Positions 18,096 through 26,716 of a stretch of DNA of 64,000 nucleotides are shown here, in pieces; the stretch's first letter is position 1; each line of letters opens with the position of its first letter. A model generated the notes under the pieces. It had not been told where the DNA came from, made no database searches, and worked only from the letters and a program-made list of their open reading frames with translations. The stretch is from positions 26,861 to 90,860 of the forward strand of contig CAYTLK010000007.1 in the NCBI GenBank assembly GCA_964438515.1, given 5' to 3'. The position numbers were made by a program, and so were the translations under genes. The DNA comes from RGIG3701 sp964438515. Its GTDB lineage: Bacteria; Planctomycetota; Planctomycetia; Pirellulales; Thermoguttaceae.

Positions 18096-20501
18096 ATGCA
18101 TCGACCTATTTTAACGAGCGTGTTTCTCGCGCTCCTCAATGTTTCTGTAACCGCTTGGGCGGGAAGCATTTACGAGAAAAACGGCGTAGAACTTCAGAAT
18201 GGCGCCGTCACCTGCACCAAGTCGGGAGAAATCGTTTTTTCCGACACTTTCGCGGCCTCGGACGTTTGGAAACCGGAAGTTGAAAACTATCAGAACCTCC
18301 TGAAAATCCAGTTCGACAAAGAGTTTTTGGGGACTTCGACGCTCTTCATTTCGGGTGAGGGCGTTCCGAAAACCGACACGGCGTGGGGCGTGCGTTCCGT
18401 TCCTGTGCCGCTTCCGGACGCTTGGAAGGAAAAAGGGAGCGAGTTCGTCCTCACCGTTCATTTCTGTACGAATGTTCGGCTCATCGGCGAGATGGATCCG
18501 AGCGATTCCTACCGAAATCATCTGATTTGGTTCGATAAAGATAGAAACTTGTGCGGGAAACAGCAGTTTTCATACATTTCAGAAACATCGTCGACCCATT
18601 TTACAGAAGCGCAAATTTACGGGACGGTCCCGGAAAATGCCGCATCGTTTGAAATTCAGTTGGGATTCGATCGGCCAAATGTGGATGAAGGGCGGTTCAT
18701 CGCGTTCCGTAAAATCTCTTTTGCGCTGATTCCGCCGGAGAAACCGTTCCAAAAGAAAGGAAATTTCGTTTCGGAAATCATTCCAGAGGGGGGTGATTTT
18801 ACGTGGGACGCGGAAATTCCCGAAGGAACGCAAGTCGCGTTTCGTATTTCCACCGCCGATGCGGCCGCAGAGGGACGTCCCGGAACGTGGAGTCCGTTTT
18901 GTGGACCGAACAACGATCAAAATACGTATTTTACGGAACCATTTACGATTCGCGCCCCCTTCATTCGTTACGAAGCGACGATGACGCCTTCCAAAGACGG
19001 AACCCGAATTCCTGTTTTGAAAAACGTTTCGATTCGTACAAAAAACGGAGTTCGGACGGAAATTCCGTGGAAAATGCGTCAGGACGTTTTTCCGCCTCGG
19101 GTTCGAATCGTGAGCGAGTCGCCGACGAAAAACACGCAGATTCCGCTTGTGATTGAAATTCAGGACGATGCGCCGATTGCTTGGGAGACTTTTCGCGCCT
19201 CGGTCGACGGTGCGGATTGCACGGAAAAGTTCGTTCGTTCTGGAAATTCCGTCACTCTGCATCCGGAAACCGCCGGCTGGAACGAGGGTCTGCATTCTGT
19301 AAGTGTCGAAATATCCGATATTTACGACAATTCGGTTTCCGCGAACAAGTGCTTTTTAATCGGCGACGTCCCAACCACGCCCAAAGTGACGCTGCGCGAC
19401 GACGGTGTGACTCTCATCGACGGCCAGCCGTTTTTCCCGATTGGAATTTACGGCGTAATGAAGCGGGAATTCAATCATTTCGATTTTGACGAGGCGTTTG
19501 CGGGTCTGAAGGCGGCCGGTTTCAACTTCGCGCACTCGTACAGTTCGCCGCGAACTGATGAGTTTTTGGCGGCCGCCGAAAAGTACGGCTTCAAACTTTG
19601 GTGCGTCGCGCACGAGGTGGATGAGCGTTTTGTGAATATTGAACGAAATCATCCTGCGATTATTGCGTGGTATTTGGGCGACGATACGTCCGATAATACG
19701 ACGCCTTCGGAACTTTATGACCGCGACGACGCCGTAAAAATGGTCGATCCGACTCGAATTTCCGTTCAGGCGGACGGCGTAGGGGCGGCAAATCGGATTT
19801 CAAAATACGAAGATTACGTCCTTGGAACGGATGCGTTTCTTCCCGAAATCTACCCAGTTCACAAAAACAACGCAGAATGTGCGGAAAAATGCGTCGCGCA
19901 AGCTATTTGCGACATGAAACGAACGCAGGCCGACATCGCGAATTCCGGCGGAGCGCCGCGCGCCGTTTGGCCGATTATTCAATATTTTCAGGGCTGGGGC
20001 TGGGAACGGTTTCCGACGAATCAGGAACTGCGCGCGATGAGTTTTGCGTCCCTAATTTACGGCGCGAACGGAATCACGTGGTACACGTACGGCGGAACGG
20101 TTGAACCCGATAAAAAGAAGTTCAATTACGGCGTCACGACGTCTCCGGAACGATGGGAGAATATTTCGATTCTTGCAACACAGATTCAAACATTGAGTCC
20201 CGTTTTGCTCGAACGGACGCCGACGCAGCCCGCTCCGCCGGAAATTCTTTCAGGTCCCGCTGAAGATGTGCTGGGAAATCCATCCATCTCGGTCCTCGTG
20301 AAGAAACATGAAGGAAATACGTATGTTTTTTGCGTGAATTCTACACAAGAATCATTGACTGCTTGTATTGTTTTACCCGGTCTGTCGAAAGGCGATGTTT
20401 TATTTGAAAATCGAACGATTGAATTTCGAGAAAATGTTTTAAAGGATAAATTTCAGGGATTTGATGTTCATATTTATAAACTGACGGGAACATCCGACTG
20501 A
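18096..20501 (+). CDS. Secreted glycosidase-like protein (beta-sandwich plus TIM barrel)
   Basis: 801 residues. A signal peptide occupies residues 1-23 (ends AWAGS). The N-terminal half (about 25-420) is beta-rich, like a carbohydrate-binding or GH2-type sandwich. From about residue 430 (VTLIDGQPFFPIGIYGVMK) it follows the start of GH2/GH42-like TIM barrels, with AFAGLKAAGFNFAHSY, then KYGFKLWCVAHEVDE, then HPAIIAWYLGDDT. In true GH2 enzymes the last motif reads W-x-x-G-N-E, so the usual acid/base glutamate is replaced by D-D here. WYTYGG lies near the end of the barrel. The family number cannot be fixed and activity is uncertain. It has no close partner gene; a hairpin terminator follows. 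Confidence 0.75.
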   Translation: MHRPILTSVFLALLNVSVTAWAGSIYEKNGVELQNGAVTCTKSGEIVFSDTFAASDVWKPEVENYQNLLKIQFDKEFLGTSTLFISGEGVPKTDTAWGVRSVPVPLPDAWKEKGSEFVLTVHFCTNVRLIGEMDPSDSYRNHLIWFDKDRNLCGKQQFSYISETSSTHFTEAQIYGTVPENAASFEIQLGFDRPNVDEGRFIAFRKISFALIPPEKPFQKKGNFVSEIIPEGGDFTWDAEIPEGTQVAFRISTADAAAEGRPGTWSPFCGPNNDQNTYFTEPFTIRAPFIRYEATMTPSKDGTRIPVLKNVSIRTKNGVRTEIPWKMRQDVFPPRVRIVSESPTKNTQIPLVIEIQDDAPIAWETFRASVDGADCTEKFVRSGNSVTLHPETAGWNEGLHSVSVEISDIYDNSVSANKCFLIGDVPTTPKVTLRDDGVTLIDGQPFFPIGIYGVMKREFNHFDFDEAFAGLKAAGFNFAHSYSSPRTDEFLAAAEKYGFKLWCVAHEVDERFVNIERNHPAIIAWYLGDDTSDNTTPSELYDRDDAVKMVDPTRISVQADGVGAANRISKYEDYVLGTDAFLPEIYPVHKNNAECAEKCVAQAICDMKRTQADIANSGGAPRAVWPIIQYFQGWGWERFPTNQELRAMSFASLIYGANGITWYTYGGTVEPDKKKFNYGVTTSPERWENISILATQIQTLSPVLLERTPTQPAPPEILSGPAEDVLGNPSISVLVKKHEGNTYVFCVNSTQESLTACIVLPGLSKGDVLFENRTIEFRENVLKDKFQGFDVHIYKLTGTSD

Positions 20502-20525
20502 GAATGAATCTCGAACTATTTTTCC

Positions 20526-20566
20526 CCTCGATTTTTTCAAAAAGTCTGAAGAAATCGAGGGTTTTT
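20526..20566 (+). terminator. Rho-independent terminator
   Basis: Stem CCTCGATTT (20526-20534) / AAATCGAGG (20552-20560), followed by GTTTTT. It is 25 bp after the stop of the secreted glycosidase-like gene. Confidence 0.8.
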
Positions 20567-20578
20567 CGTAAAAAAACC

Positions 20579-20607
20579 TTGCGTCTGAAAGAAAAATGTG
20601 CTACAAT
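20579..20607 (+). promoter_or_regulatory. Sigma70-type promoter of the DUF1559 gene
   Basis: TTGCGT (20579-20584), 17-bp spacer, TACAAT (20602-20607), about 50 bp before the ATG and directly after the preceding terminator. Confidence 0.78.
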
Positions 20608-20657
20608 AAAAGAAAGAAAAAACGAATTTGAAATGCGCACAGCAAAAGGATTTGTAT

Positions 20658-21644
20658 ATGAAACGAGGTTTTACGCTTGTTGAGCTGTTGGTTGTGATTG
20701 CAATCATCGGGCTTTTAGTGGCTCTCATGCTTTCCGCCATCCAACAGGCTCGCGAGGCGGCTCGCCGAATGCAGTGTCAGAAAAACCTTCGTGAAATCGG
20801 AACCGCCATCGCGAATTTCGAATCGAGCCGAAAGGTTTTTCCCGCCGCTCGACGCGGGTCCGACACGTACTGCTACAACGGGACGCCTCCTGGAAAAGAG
20901 GACAAATATCATTACGGCTCCAGCGGTTTCGTGACGATTCTTCCTTATTTGGAACAAACGGCACTGTTCACGAGCCTCAAAGACGGCGAAATTCTTCCCG
21001 GAACCACAACGGCGGCCGACCTGGATGAAGTGAAACCGTACGCGCAGGAACGTCCGTCGATTTTCGTCTGTCCCAGCAACGATTCGGAGCCGACGCTTCC
21101 GTCTGGAGCCGCCTGGAAATCGTACACCCCGGAGTGGCAGGTGCCGGACGAGAGCGCCACAGGAACGTATGCTTTCTGTGCGGGAGATCGAGCGACCGAC
21201 GCGAGCTATCTCACGAAACTCGACAATACGGGCGTGTTCTGTTATTACGTGACGCGGTCCGTTTCGGACGTCAAAGACGGTCTTTCGAATACGTTTTTCG
21301 TCGGCGAAGTGACGAAGGCGCACCGCGCGAACGGACGAAACGTCTGGTTCTTTTCGTGCAGAAATCGAGACGGTTTCCGAACGACATACAATCCCGTAAA
21401 TTCGTTTCCTGGTGAGGATCCGTGCGACACATCGGTCACGCCCGATGGAAAGTTCGAGACGGCTTACGGTGCAAAAATCAACAGTGCATTTTCGTCGAAT
21501 CATTCAGGCGGCGCGGAGTTTTCGTACGGCGACTCGCATGTTGCGTGGGTGGACGACCTCATCGACACCGAGGTGTACCGCGCCCTCTCCACGCGCGCTG
21601 GAAACGAAGCGGTCGATGAAAATAAAATGGAAGGCGACGATTAA
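20658..21644 (+). CDS. DUF1559 prepilin-type protein
   Basis: 328 residues, the planctomycete-specific DUF1559 (SBP_bac_10) family. The N-terminus is a type IV prepilin leader and helix: MKRG, cleavage before FTLVELLVVIAIIGLLVAL, followed by QQAREAARRMQC (about 31-42), the family signature. The C-terminal domain keeps typical elements: GFVTILPYLEQ, FVCPSND, then the late SSNHSGGAEFSYGDSHVAWV (H-x-G-G-x-x-x-x-x-x-D-G-S-like). An AAAGGA ribosome-binding site supports ATG 20658. It is exported and processed by prepilin peptidase. These proteins are highly multiplied in planctomycete genomes and their role is unresolved. Confidence 0.93.
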   Translation: MKRGFTLVELLVVIAIIGLLVALMLSAIQQAREAARRMQCQKNLREIGTAIANFESSRKVFPAARRGSDTYCYNGTPPGKEDKYHYGSSGFVTILPYLEQTALFTSLKDGEILPGTTTAADLDEVKPYAQERPSIFVCPSNDSEPTLPSGAAWKSYTPEWQVPDESATGTYAFCAGDRATDASYLTKLDNTGVFCYYVTRSVSDVKDGLSNTFFVGEVTKAHRANGRNVWFFSCRNRDGFRTTYNPVNSFPGEDPCDTSVTPDGKFETAYGAKINSAFSSNHSGGAEFSYGDSHVAWVDDLIDTEVYRALSTRAGNEAVDENKMEGDD

Positions 21645-22226
21645 AGGTTTATCCGTAAATAACAACAACTTTATTGCAGCGCAGTCATGTCGGCGGCGAG
21701 GTGAAGGAGAGCACAAAAAGATCAATCCTTTTTCGCAACACAGATACAATTTGCGAAAACGTTTCAGCCGCGAATGGAACGCTCAAATTCCTGCATTTCT
21801 TTGCCTCGCGGATAAATACGTTCCGATGTAACTTGGTCCAGAAAAAGGCTTAGAACGTTTTGAGAATCAAGTTCTACAGATTCAAAACAGTCCGCGAGAA
21901 GCGGTTCCGGCATCATTTATGTTCAAAAAAGCAGAAACGTACGTTCGGTCGTCCAATTTACGTTTCCGCTCAAAATTTGTTCGAGATTTCCCAAGTTTTT
22001 GTACGTTCCATTTTTTCACCTGATTTAAGTATCGGCAAGATGAAGAAAAAAGGTCTATTATTCGCGAATAAGTTCTAAATCAAAGAATAGAGGGCCCCCC
22101 ATATAATTCTACAAGCACTATTTTATTCAATACAATTCATACATTAAACTAATATTTACGATGATACGCAGTTCCGTCCCGGTAAAAGAAATGGGACCGC
22201 CTAACAGTTTGAAGACTGTCGCCCCA
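21645..22226 (+). other. Intergenic region before the accessory operon; no gene seen
   Basis: About 580 bp with only short frames of unnatural composition. Two small hairpins lie at its right end: GTCCC (22176-22180) with GGGAC (22193-22197), and ACAGT (22204-22208) with ACTGT (22215-22219). A run AGGGCCCCCC stands at about 22089-22099. Confidence 0.5.
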
Positions 22227-22265
22227 AAATGAGAATTTTTTACAAAATCGAAAAAATTTTCATTT
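22227..22265. promoter_or_regulatory. 15-bp AT-rich inverted repeat directly upstream of the operon promoter
   Basis: AAATGAGAATTTTTT (22227-22241) pairs with AAAAAATTTTCATTT (22251-22265), with one G-T pair and a 9-nt loop. It ends 7 bp before the -35 box, so it may be an operator for a dimeric repressor or an insulating terminator. Confidence 0.55.
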
Positions 22266-22272
22266 CCAACCC

Positions 22273-22301
22273 TTGACTTTTTCAGATTGAGTCATTATAA
22301 T
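22273..22301 (+). promoter_or_regulatory. Near-perfect sigma70 promoter of the 16-gene accessory operon
   Basis: TTGACT (22273-22278), 17-bp spacer, TATAAT (22296-22301). It is 71 bp before the first gene, which has an AAAGGAAAG ribosome-binding site. No other promoter this strong is seen inside the operon. Confidence 0.85.
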
Positions 22302-22372
22302 TCAATTATTGTTCAAACGTTAACGCAACTTTTGCAGAAAATTTCAAGTGAAGTCAGCATAAAGGAAAGAAA

Positions 22373-23272
22373 ATGGCATTGTGGACCCATCGGCAACAAA
22401 CTTCATCGTCACCCAAGAACACCCCAAATCTTCGTCCGGGTGACGTTATTCGTCAGTACATTCAGGCGAACGGAATCAACAGCGTGTCTCAGGCGAAACA
22501 GCTTTGTTCGTTTCTGGATGATTTTTTGTTAGAAGATTCTGTTGAAAAAAGAGTTATGAAAGCAGGAATTCAACAGGGAATTCTGGACTCTTTGATTGCA
22601 CATAATGGTGTCGCGGACAAAATACAGGTCGTTCAGAAACACATTCAGAAAATCGAGAATGAAATTGGGCTTTCCAATTATTGGGCAAGATACGTCGTTG
22701 AGGAAATGATTTCGGCTCTTTCGTGGAATGTTTCGGTTCAGCAGATTCAAAGTGCGGCACAACCAATACAGGCAGCGATTTCTCCGCAAATGATCGATCT
22801 GTGTGTTCAAAAGCTGCTTCAGCCGTATATTCAGCAGTGGAGTCAGAATCCGCCACAGCCCGCAGCAACCTCCCGACAGGTTCAGACGCCGCCGGTTCCC
22901 AGCCAGAACGGAACGTTTACGTATTCGGACCCGTACGAACTGTTCGAGGAGTGGGAAAAGAGAAGAAAATCTGTTCCAAGACTAAAAGATATTTTTTTGG
23001 AACTCCTCGCTCATGTGGTTGGAGCCCGTTCTAATCTTTCGCTACAGGAATTGACGAACACTTGGCGGAACGCTCAACAGAAAATCGGATTCAATAAAAA
23101 GGATTTCATTCGTTGCATCATGAAGGACAAAGAAATGGGAGGATGTGGATACCTTCATTTACCTGATGGAAGTGAGGTATGGCTTCGTAATCGTGTTGGA
23201 AGAGACGAGTATGGGCTATCGTGGGAATACACTAACGAAGCAGTTGAAAAATTCCTCAACAAAATCCTATAA
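22373..23272 (+). CDS. Unknown protein, first gene of the accessory operon
   Basis: Not recognised, 299 residues. The helical N-terminal domain (about 20-145) begins LRPGDVIRQYIQANGINSV. A Pro/Gln-rich linker follows (about 150-185, with QNPPQPAATSRQVQTPP). The C-terminal domain (about 195-299) has a winged-helix-like rhythm: LSLQELTNTWRNA, then GFNKKDFIRCIM, then a beta hairpin GYLHLPDGSEVWLR. There is no signal peptide or catalytic motif. It is followed 21 bp later by kinase 1. Being first behind the promoter and having a wing-like end, it could be a regulator or an adaptor to the kinase; both are guesses. Confidence 0.75.
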   Translation: MALWTHRQQTSSSPKNTPNLRPGDVIRQYIQANGINSVSQAKQLCSFLDDFLLEDSVEKRVMKAGIQQGILDSLIAHNGVADKIQVVQKHIQKIENEIGLSNYWARYVVEEMISALSWNVSVQQIQSAAQPIQAAISPQMIDLCVQKLLQPYIQQWSQNPPQPAATSRQVQTPPVPSQNGTFTYSDPYELFEEWEKRRKSVPRLKDIFLELLAHVVGARSNLSLQELTNTWRNAQQKIGFNKKDFIRCIMKDKEMGGCGYLHLPDGSEVWLRNRVGRDEYGLSWEYTNEAVEKFLNKIL

Positions 23273-23293
23273 TTAACAGAAAAGCATAAAACG

Positions 23294-24592
23294 ATGGAAC
23301 TGACGAGAGAGACGCAATTAACGACGGAAAGCGGCAAGAATCTGCGGGTTCTGGAGCGGATTGCTGAGGGCGGACAAGGTATCGTTTACAAGGTGGAGTA
23401 CGGCGGAACCGTCAAGGCTCTGAAATGGTACAAACCGTCCAAAATTCAGAATTTCGCGGCTTTTCGTAAAAATCTGGCGCAGAACATCAGGAACGGCTCG
23501 CCCGGCTCCTGCTTTTTGTGGCCTCTGGATTTGACGGAAATGGTTGGAGACACCTTTGGTTACGTGATGGAGTTTCGGCCAAATGAATACGCAGGTTTCA
23601 CCCGTTTCCTGAATGCAAAAGTCGATTTTGCGTCAGAAGCGGCCCGAGTGGCTGCCGCACTGAATATCGTATGGAGTTTTCAGCAGCTTCACAAAAAAGG
23701 GTACAGCTATCAGGATTTGAACGATGGAAACTTCTTCATCAATCCTCAAAACGGAGCGGTCCTCATTTGCGACAACGATAACGTGGCGCCGTTCGGTACG
23801 AACCTCGGTATCGCAGGGAAATGCCGATATATGGCACCCGAAATTTGCGTTGGAAGAAAATTGCCCGACATTCATACAGATAGGTACTCGCTGTCGGTCA
23901 TCCTTTTTCTTCTGTTTTTCATGAATCATCCGCTGGAAGGCGTTGCGACCCTTCCGCCGTGTCTGACCAGCGCACTGGAACGGAAATACTACGGAGAACG
24001 ACCGATTTTTATTTTCGATCCGAACAACGACCTCAATCGGCCGGCAAAAGGGATACACACGAATGCTCCAGCGCTTTGGCCGCTTTATCCGGAATATTTT
24101 CGTGCGTTATTCACGAATGCTTTCAGTACGGAGCAAATGACAGGCAGCGCGATCGAACAGCGTCTCGTGGATCGAGAGTGGCTCAAGAAGCTCGTTCAGC
24201 TTCGCAGCGATTTGGTGACGTGTTCCTGCGGTCGGGATAATTTCTGGTCCGTGAATCATCGGTGTTCTCGGTGCGGGAAGAAATTGAACGTATCCTTTTG
24301 TATGGTGCTGGATGGTTTTGCGGTTCCGCTCTATCCCAGTGCGAAAATCTATCAGTGCCAGCTGAAGGGAAATGTGGACGTTGATTTTAACACACCGATA
24401 GCCGAAGTGATTTTTGCACAGTCAAAAGGTGTTTGGGGACTGAAAAATATTTCTCCCAGACCGATAGAAGTCGAGAAATCGAACGGACAGACAGTCGTTC
24501 TTGAAAATCATCAGATTACACAGATAGAAGAAAATGCGCAGTTTAAATATCAGGGAATTTCAGCGGTTATCAAAAAAGGAGAACCCCAATAA
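23294..24592 (+). CDS. Ser/Thr kinase 1 with zinc ribbon (TerY-P-type kinase)
   Basis: 432 residues, cytoplasmic. Kinase fold: glycine loop AEGGQGIVYKV (about 24-34), ATP lysine in KALKW (about 41-45), catalytic loop YQDLNDGN (D141 and N146), metal-binding D160 in ICDND, and APE at 181-183. The catalytic loop lacks the HRD histidine, as is common in the Ter-linked kinase group. Residues C310, C312, C324 and C327 form a zinc ribbon (TCSCGRDNF, then CSRCGKK). A beta-rich tail follows (about 340-432, GVWGLKNISPRPIEV), possibly FHA-like. The stop overlaps the start of the vWA gene by 1 bp (TAATG). A second kinase of the same plan is at 32.4 kb. Substrates are unknown. Confidence 0.88.
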   Translation: MELTRETQLTTESGKNLRVLERIAEGGQGIVYKVEYGGTVKALKWYKPSKIQNFAAFRKNLAQNIRNGSPGSCFLWPLDLTEMVGDTFGYVMEFRPNEYAGFTRFLNAKVDFASEAARVAAALNIVWSFQQLHKKGYSYQDLNDGNFFINPQNGAVLICDNDNVAPFGTNLGIAGKCRYMAPEICVGRKLPDIHTDRYSLSVILFLLFFMNHPLEGVATLPPCLTSALERKYYGERPIFIFDPNNDLNRPAKGIHTNAPALWPLYPEYFRALFTNAFSTEQMTGSAIEQRLVDREWLKKLVQLRSDLVTCSCGRDNFWSVNHRCSRCGKKLNVSFCMVLDGFAVPLYPSAKIYQCQLKGNVDVDFNTPIAEVIFAQSKGVWGLKNISPRPIEVEKSNGQTVVLENHQITQIEENAQFKYQGISAVIKKGEPQ

Positions 24593-25320
24593 TGTCGCTT
24601 AAAGACAAACTGGAGCCGACACCCCGTAAAACGATGATTCTTTTCTTTGTTTTGGACACGTCCGGGAGCATGTACGGATGTAAAATTGGTCAGGTGAACA
24701 CCGCCATCGAAGAGATCATTCCTGAACTTCAAAGTCTTTCGGACGATAATGCGGATGCGGAGATTAAAGTTGCAGTTCTGGAATTTGCGTCTGGAGTCGT
24801 TTGGGTAACGCCTCAGCCGATACCAATTACGGATTTTAGCTGGAATTACCTGAATGCGGACGGTGCAACCTCAATGGGCGAGGCGTTTCTTGAGCTTGCA
24901 GACAAACTTTCGGTCAAGAAATTCATGCGGGAAGCGACAGGTTCTTTTGCGCCTGCCATTTTTTTGATGTCGGACGGCGCTCCAACGGATGATTACCGAA
25001 GTGGACTGGACGTCTTGAAGCAGAATAACTGGTTCAAAGCCGGCATCAAAATCGCGTTGGCCATTGGAAGCGACGCGGATTTGGACGTTCTGACGGATTT
25101 CACGGGGAACAAAGAGTTGGTTCTTGTGGCTCACGATGCGGCACAGCTGAGAAGGATGATCAAGTTTATTGCGGTTACTTCGTCGCAGGTCGCCAGCAAA
25201 AGTGCCAGTGTGGGTGCGGATAATCAACTGCAAAGCAAGGAAGATGAGCTGGTGAAAGAAGTTCAGGAATTTAAACAGGGTGAAACAGGAACCGACGAAG
25301 ATGTCGATCAATGGGTTTAA
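24592..25320 (+). CDS. vWA-domain protein 1 (TerY-like)
   Basis: 242 residues, a von Willebrand factor A domain of the TerY type. The metal-ion-dependent adhesion site is intact: DTSGSM (22-27), a threonine in NADGATSMGEAF (about 86-97), and MSDGAPTDD (about 121-129). A charged helical tail follows (about 200-242). It has no signal peptide, so it acts in the cytoplasm, where such vWA proteins scaffold kinase-phosphatase pairs or load AAA+ ATPases. It is translationally coupled to kinase 1 upstream, and its 3' end overlaps the start of the phosphatase gene, which fixes the kinase-vWA-PP2C triad. Confidence 0.9.
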   Translation: MSLKDKLEPTPRKTMILFFVLDTSGSMYGCKIGQVNTAIEEIIPELQSLSDDNADAEIKVAVLEFASGVVWVTPQPIPITDFSWNYLNADGATSMGEAFLELADKLSVKKFMREATGSFAPAIFLMSDGAPTDDYRSGLDVLKQNNWFKAGIKIALAIGSDADLDVLTDFTGNKELVLVAHDAAQLRRMIKFIAVTSSQVASKSASVGADNQLQSKEDELVKEVQEFKQGETGTDEDVDQWV

Positions 25321-26263
25321 GTACAAGTTTCATCCGTTTCAGAACCGCTTGAAAAAAAGAAGATCCGTCCGAAAACGTCAAAATGCGTGTTGTTTTGCGT
25401 TTTCCCGATCCATTCAAGGTGTCAGCCATGTGAAAACGGGGAAAGTGTGTCAGGATTTTTCGTTGCATTTTCAAAGTTCGAAACTGAAAATTGCGATAGT
25501 TTCCGACGGTCACGGCGGCGCGTCTTACTGTCGCAGCGACCGAGGGTCCCGCCTTGCGGCAGATGCGATGTTCGAGTGCATTCAGACGTTCTGCGAGGAC
25601 GTCCGTACCAATGGACTTCAGGAACTTCAACAGGAAAACGAGTGCCTTCGACAAAAAAGGAGTGATGAACTTTTGGTACAATTGGAGAAAAGTTTTGTTG
25701 CCCGATGGCGCAGTAAAGTGGAGGAGGACTGGAATCAGAATCCGCTTACCGAAGTCGAACTGGAATCGGTTCCGGAAAAGTCTGCAGAGCAGTTTAAGCA
25801 GGGAAATCGTGTCGAAAAAGCGTATGGTGCAACGATTTTGGCGGTTGCGATAACTCCGGAATTTTGGTTTGCCATGCAGTTGGGCGATGGAAGCTGCGTT
25901 GCCGTTCGAAAGAACCGTTCCGCATGGTTTCCCGTACCTGAAGACGATTCCTGCACAGAAGAAGGGACGCAAACGTCTTCCCTTTGTGAGGAGTCACCGA
26001 TTCTGAAATTTCGTCATTACTGGGGGGTCGGTGGTTTTCCGGAGGCGATTTACGTCAGTACAGATGGAATTGAAAATTGTTATCCGCTTTTTGAAAAGAA
26101 AAGTCGACTCGGAAAGCTGTATTGTGCGATTACGGAAGAGTTTCATGAAGTTGGTTTCGAATCTGGGCTTCGGAGTCTTGAGGAATACATGTTCTCAGAC
26201 CTGAGCCGTAGCGGCGACGACATTTCAATAGCCGGGATTGTGCAAAGTTTTTCCAGAAAATAA
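25301..26263 (+). CDS. PP2C-type protein phosphatase 1
   Basis: About 320 residues. PPM/PP2C metal-binding motifs are present: VSDGHGGA (D69), MQLGDGSC, VSTDGIEN, and a late SGDDISI. These supply the aspartates for the two-metal centre that removes phosphate from Ser/Thr. Between the first and second motifs is a long, charged, helical insertion (about 85-170). The N-terminal 30 residues are very basic (RLKKRRSVRKRQ). The ATG at 25301 is preferred; a GTG at 25280 would lengthen it by 7 residues. Either way it overlaps the vWA gene. It is the expected antagonist of kinase 1. Confidence 0.88.
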   Translation: MSINGFKYKFHPFQNRLKKRRSVRKRQNACCFAFSRSIQGVSHVKTGKVCQDFSLHFQSSKLKIAIVSDGHGGASYCRSDRGSRLAADAMFECIQTFCEDVRTNGLQELQQENECLRQKRSDELLVQLEKSFVARWRSKVEEDWNQNPLTEVELESVPEKSAEQFKQGNRVEKAYGATILAVAITPEFWFAMQLGDGSCVAVRKNRSAWFPVPEDDSCTEEGTQTSSLCEESPILKFRHYWGVGGFPEAIYVSTDGIENCYPLFEKKSRLGKLYCAITEEFHEVGFESGLRSLEEYMFSDLSRSGDDISIAGIVQSFSRK

Positions 26264-26331
26264 ACTTGGGCAGGACACGCAGCGCCTGCATGTTTTGTTG
26301 AACAGTGTTTAACCTGCAAAGGAGTTTTAAG

Positions 26332-26616
26332 ATGAAATGTCATGTTGTGGTGCCTGTTGCGTATGGTGGTTTTTTTAAAGAGGATGAACAAGGGTGTTAT
26401 ACCCATACATTGAGTGAAATGAACGAGTACAATATCAAAGCAGATACTCGCTATAATTCAAACGGTACACACTCTTTAACACTTCTGCTTGATAAAGGCT
26501 GGAAGATTATAGACACTCAAACCTGTTCCTGTGGTGAAGGAAATGCATTGAGAGCGGTCTTTCAGTACATTTTAGAGTCTCCTGAATTGCCGGACAATGC
26601 AGCCAATAAGAGTTGA
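26332..26616 (+). CDS. Small unknown protein of the accessory operon
   Basis: 94 residues, not recognised. A strong AAGGAG ribosome-binding site 8 bp before the ATG supports it. It begins with a beta strand (MKCHVVVPVAYGGFF) and contains CSCGEGNALRAVFQYI, a CxC followed by a helix. There is no signal peptide or membrane segment. It lies 68 bp after phosphatase 1 and 100 bp before the coiled-coil gene, the loosest part of the operon. It could be a small adaptor or metal-binding factor; nothing proves this. Confidence 0.65.
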   Translation: MKCHVVVPVAYGGFFKEDEQGCYTHTLSEMNEYNIKADTRYNSNGTHSLTLLLDKGWKIIDTQTCSCGEGNALRAVFQYILESPELPDNAANKS

Positions 26617-26716
26617 TCTGCGGGTTTTGATCCGTTTCGCTTTGTGAATGCGGCGTAATGACAGAGAAGCGTGGATTTAAATGTGTTAGGGATAGAAATA
26701 TTTTTGAAGGTTCAAA

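Noticed and set aside
21860..22078. 72-codon frame after the DUF1559 gene
   Set aside because: No ribosome-binding site, Lys/Arg/Phe-rich random composition, and AT-rich intergenic DNA.
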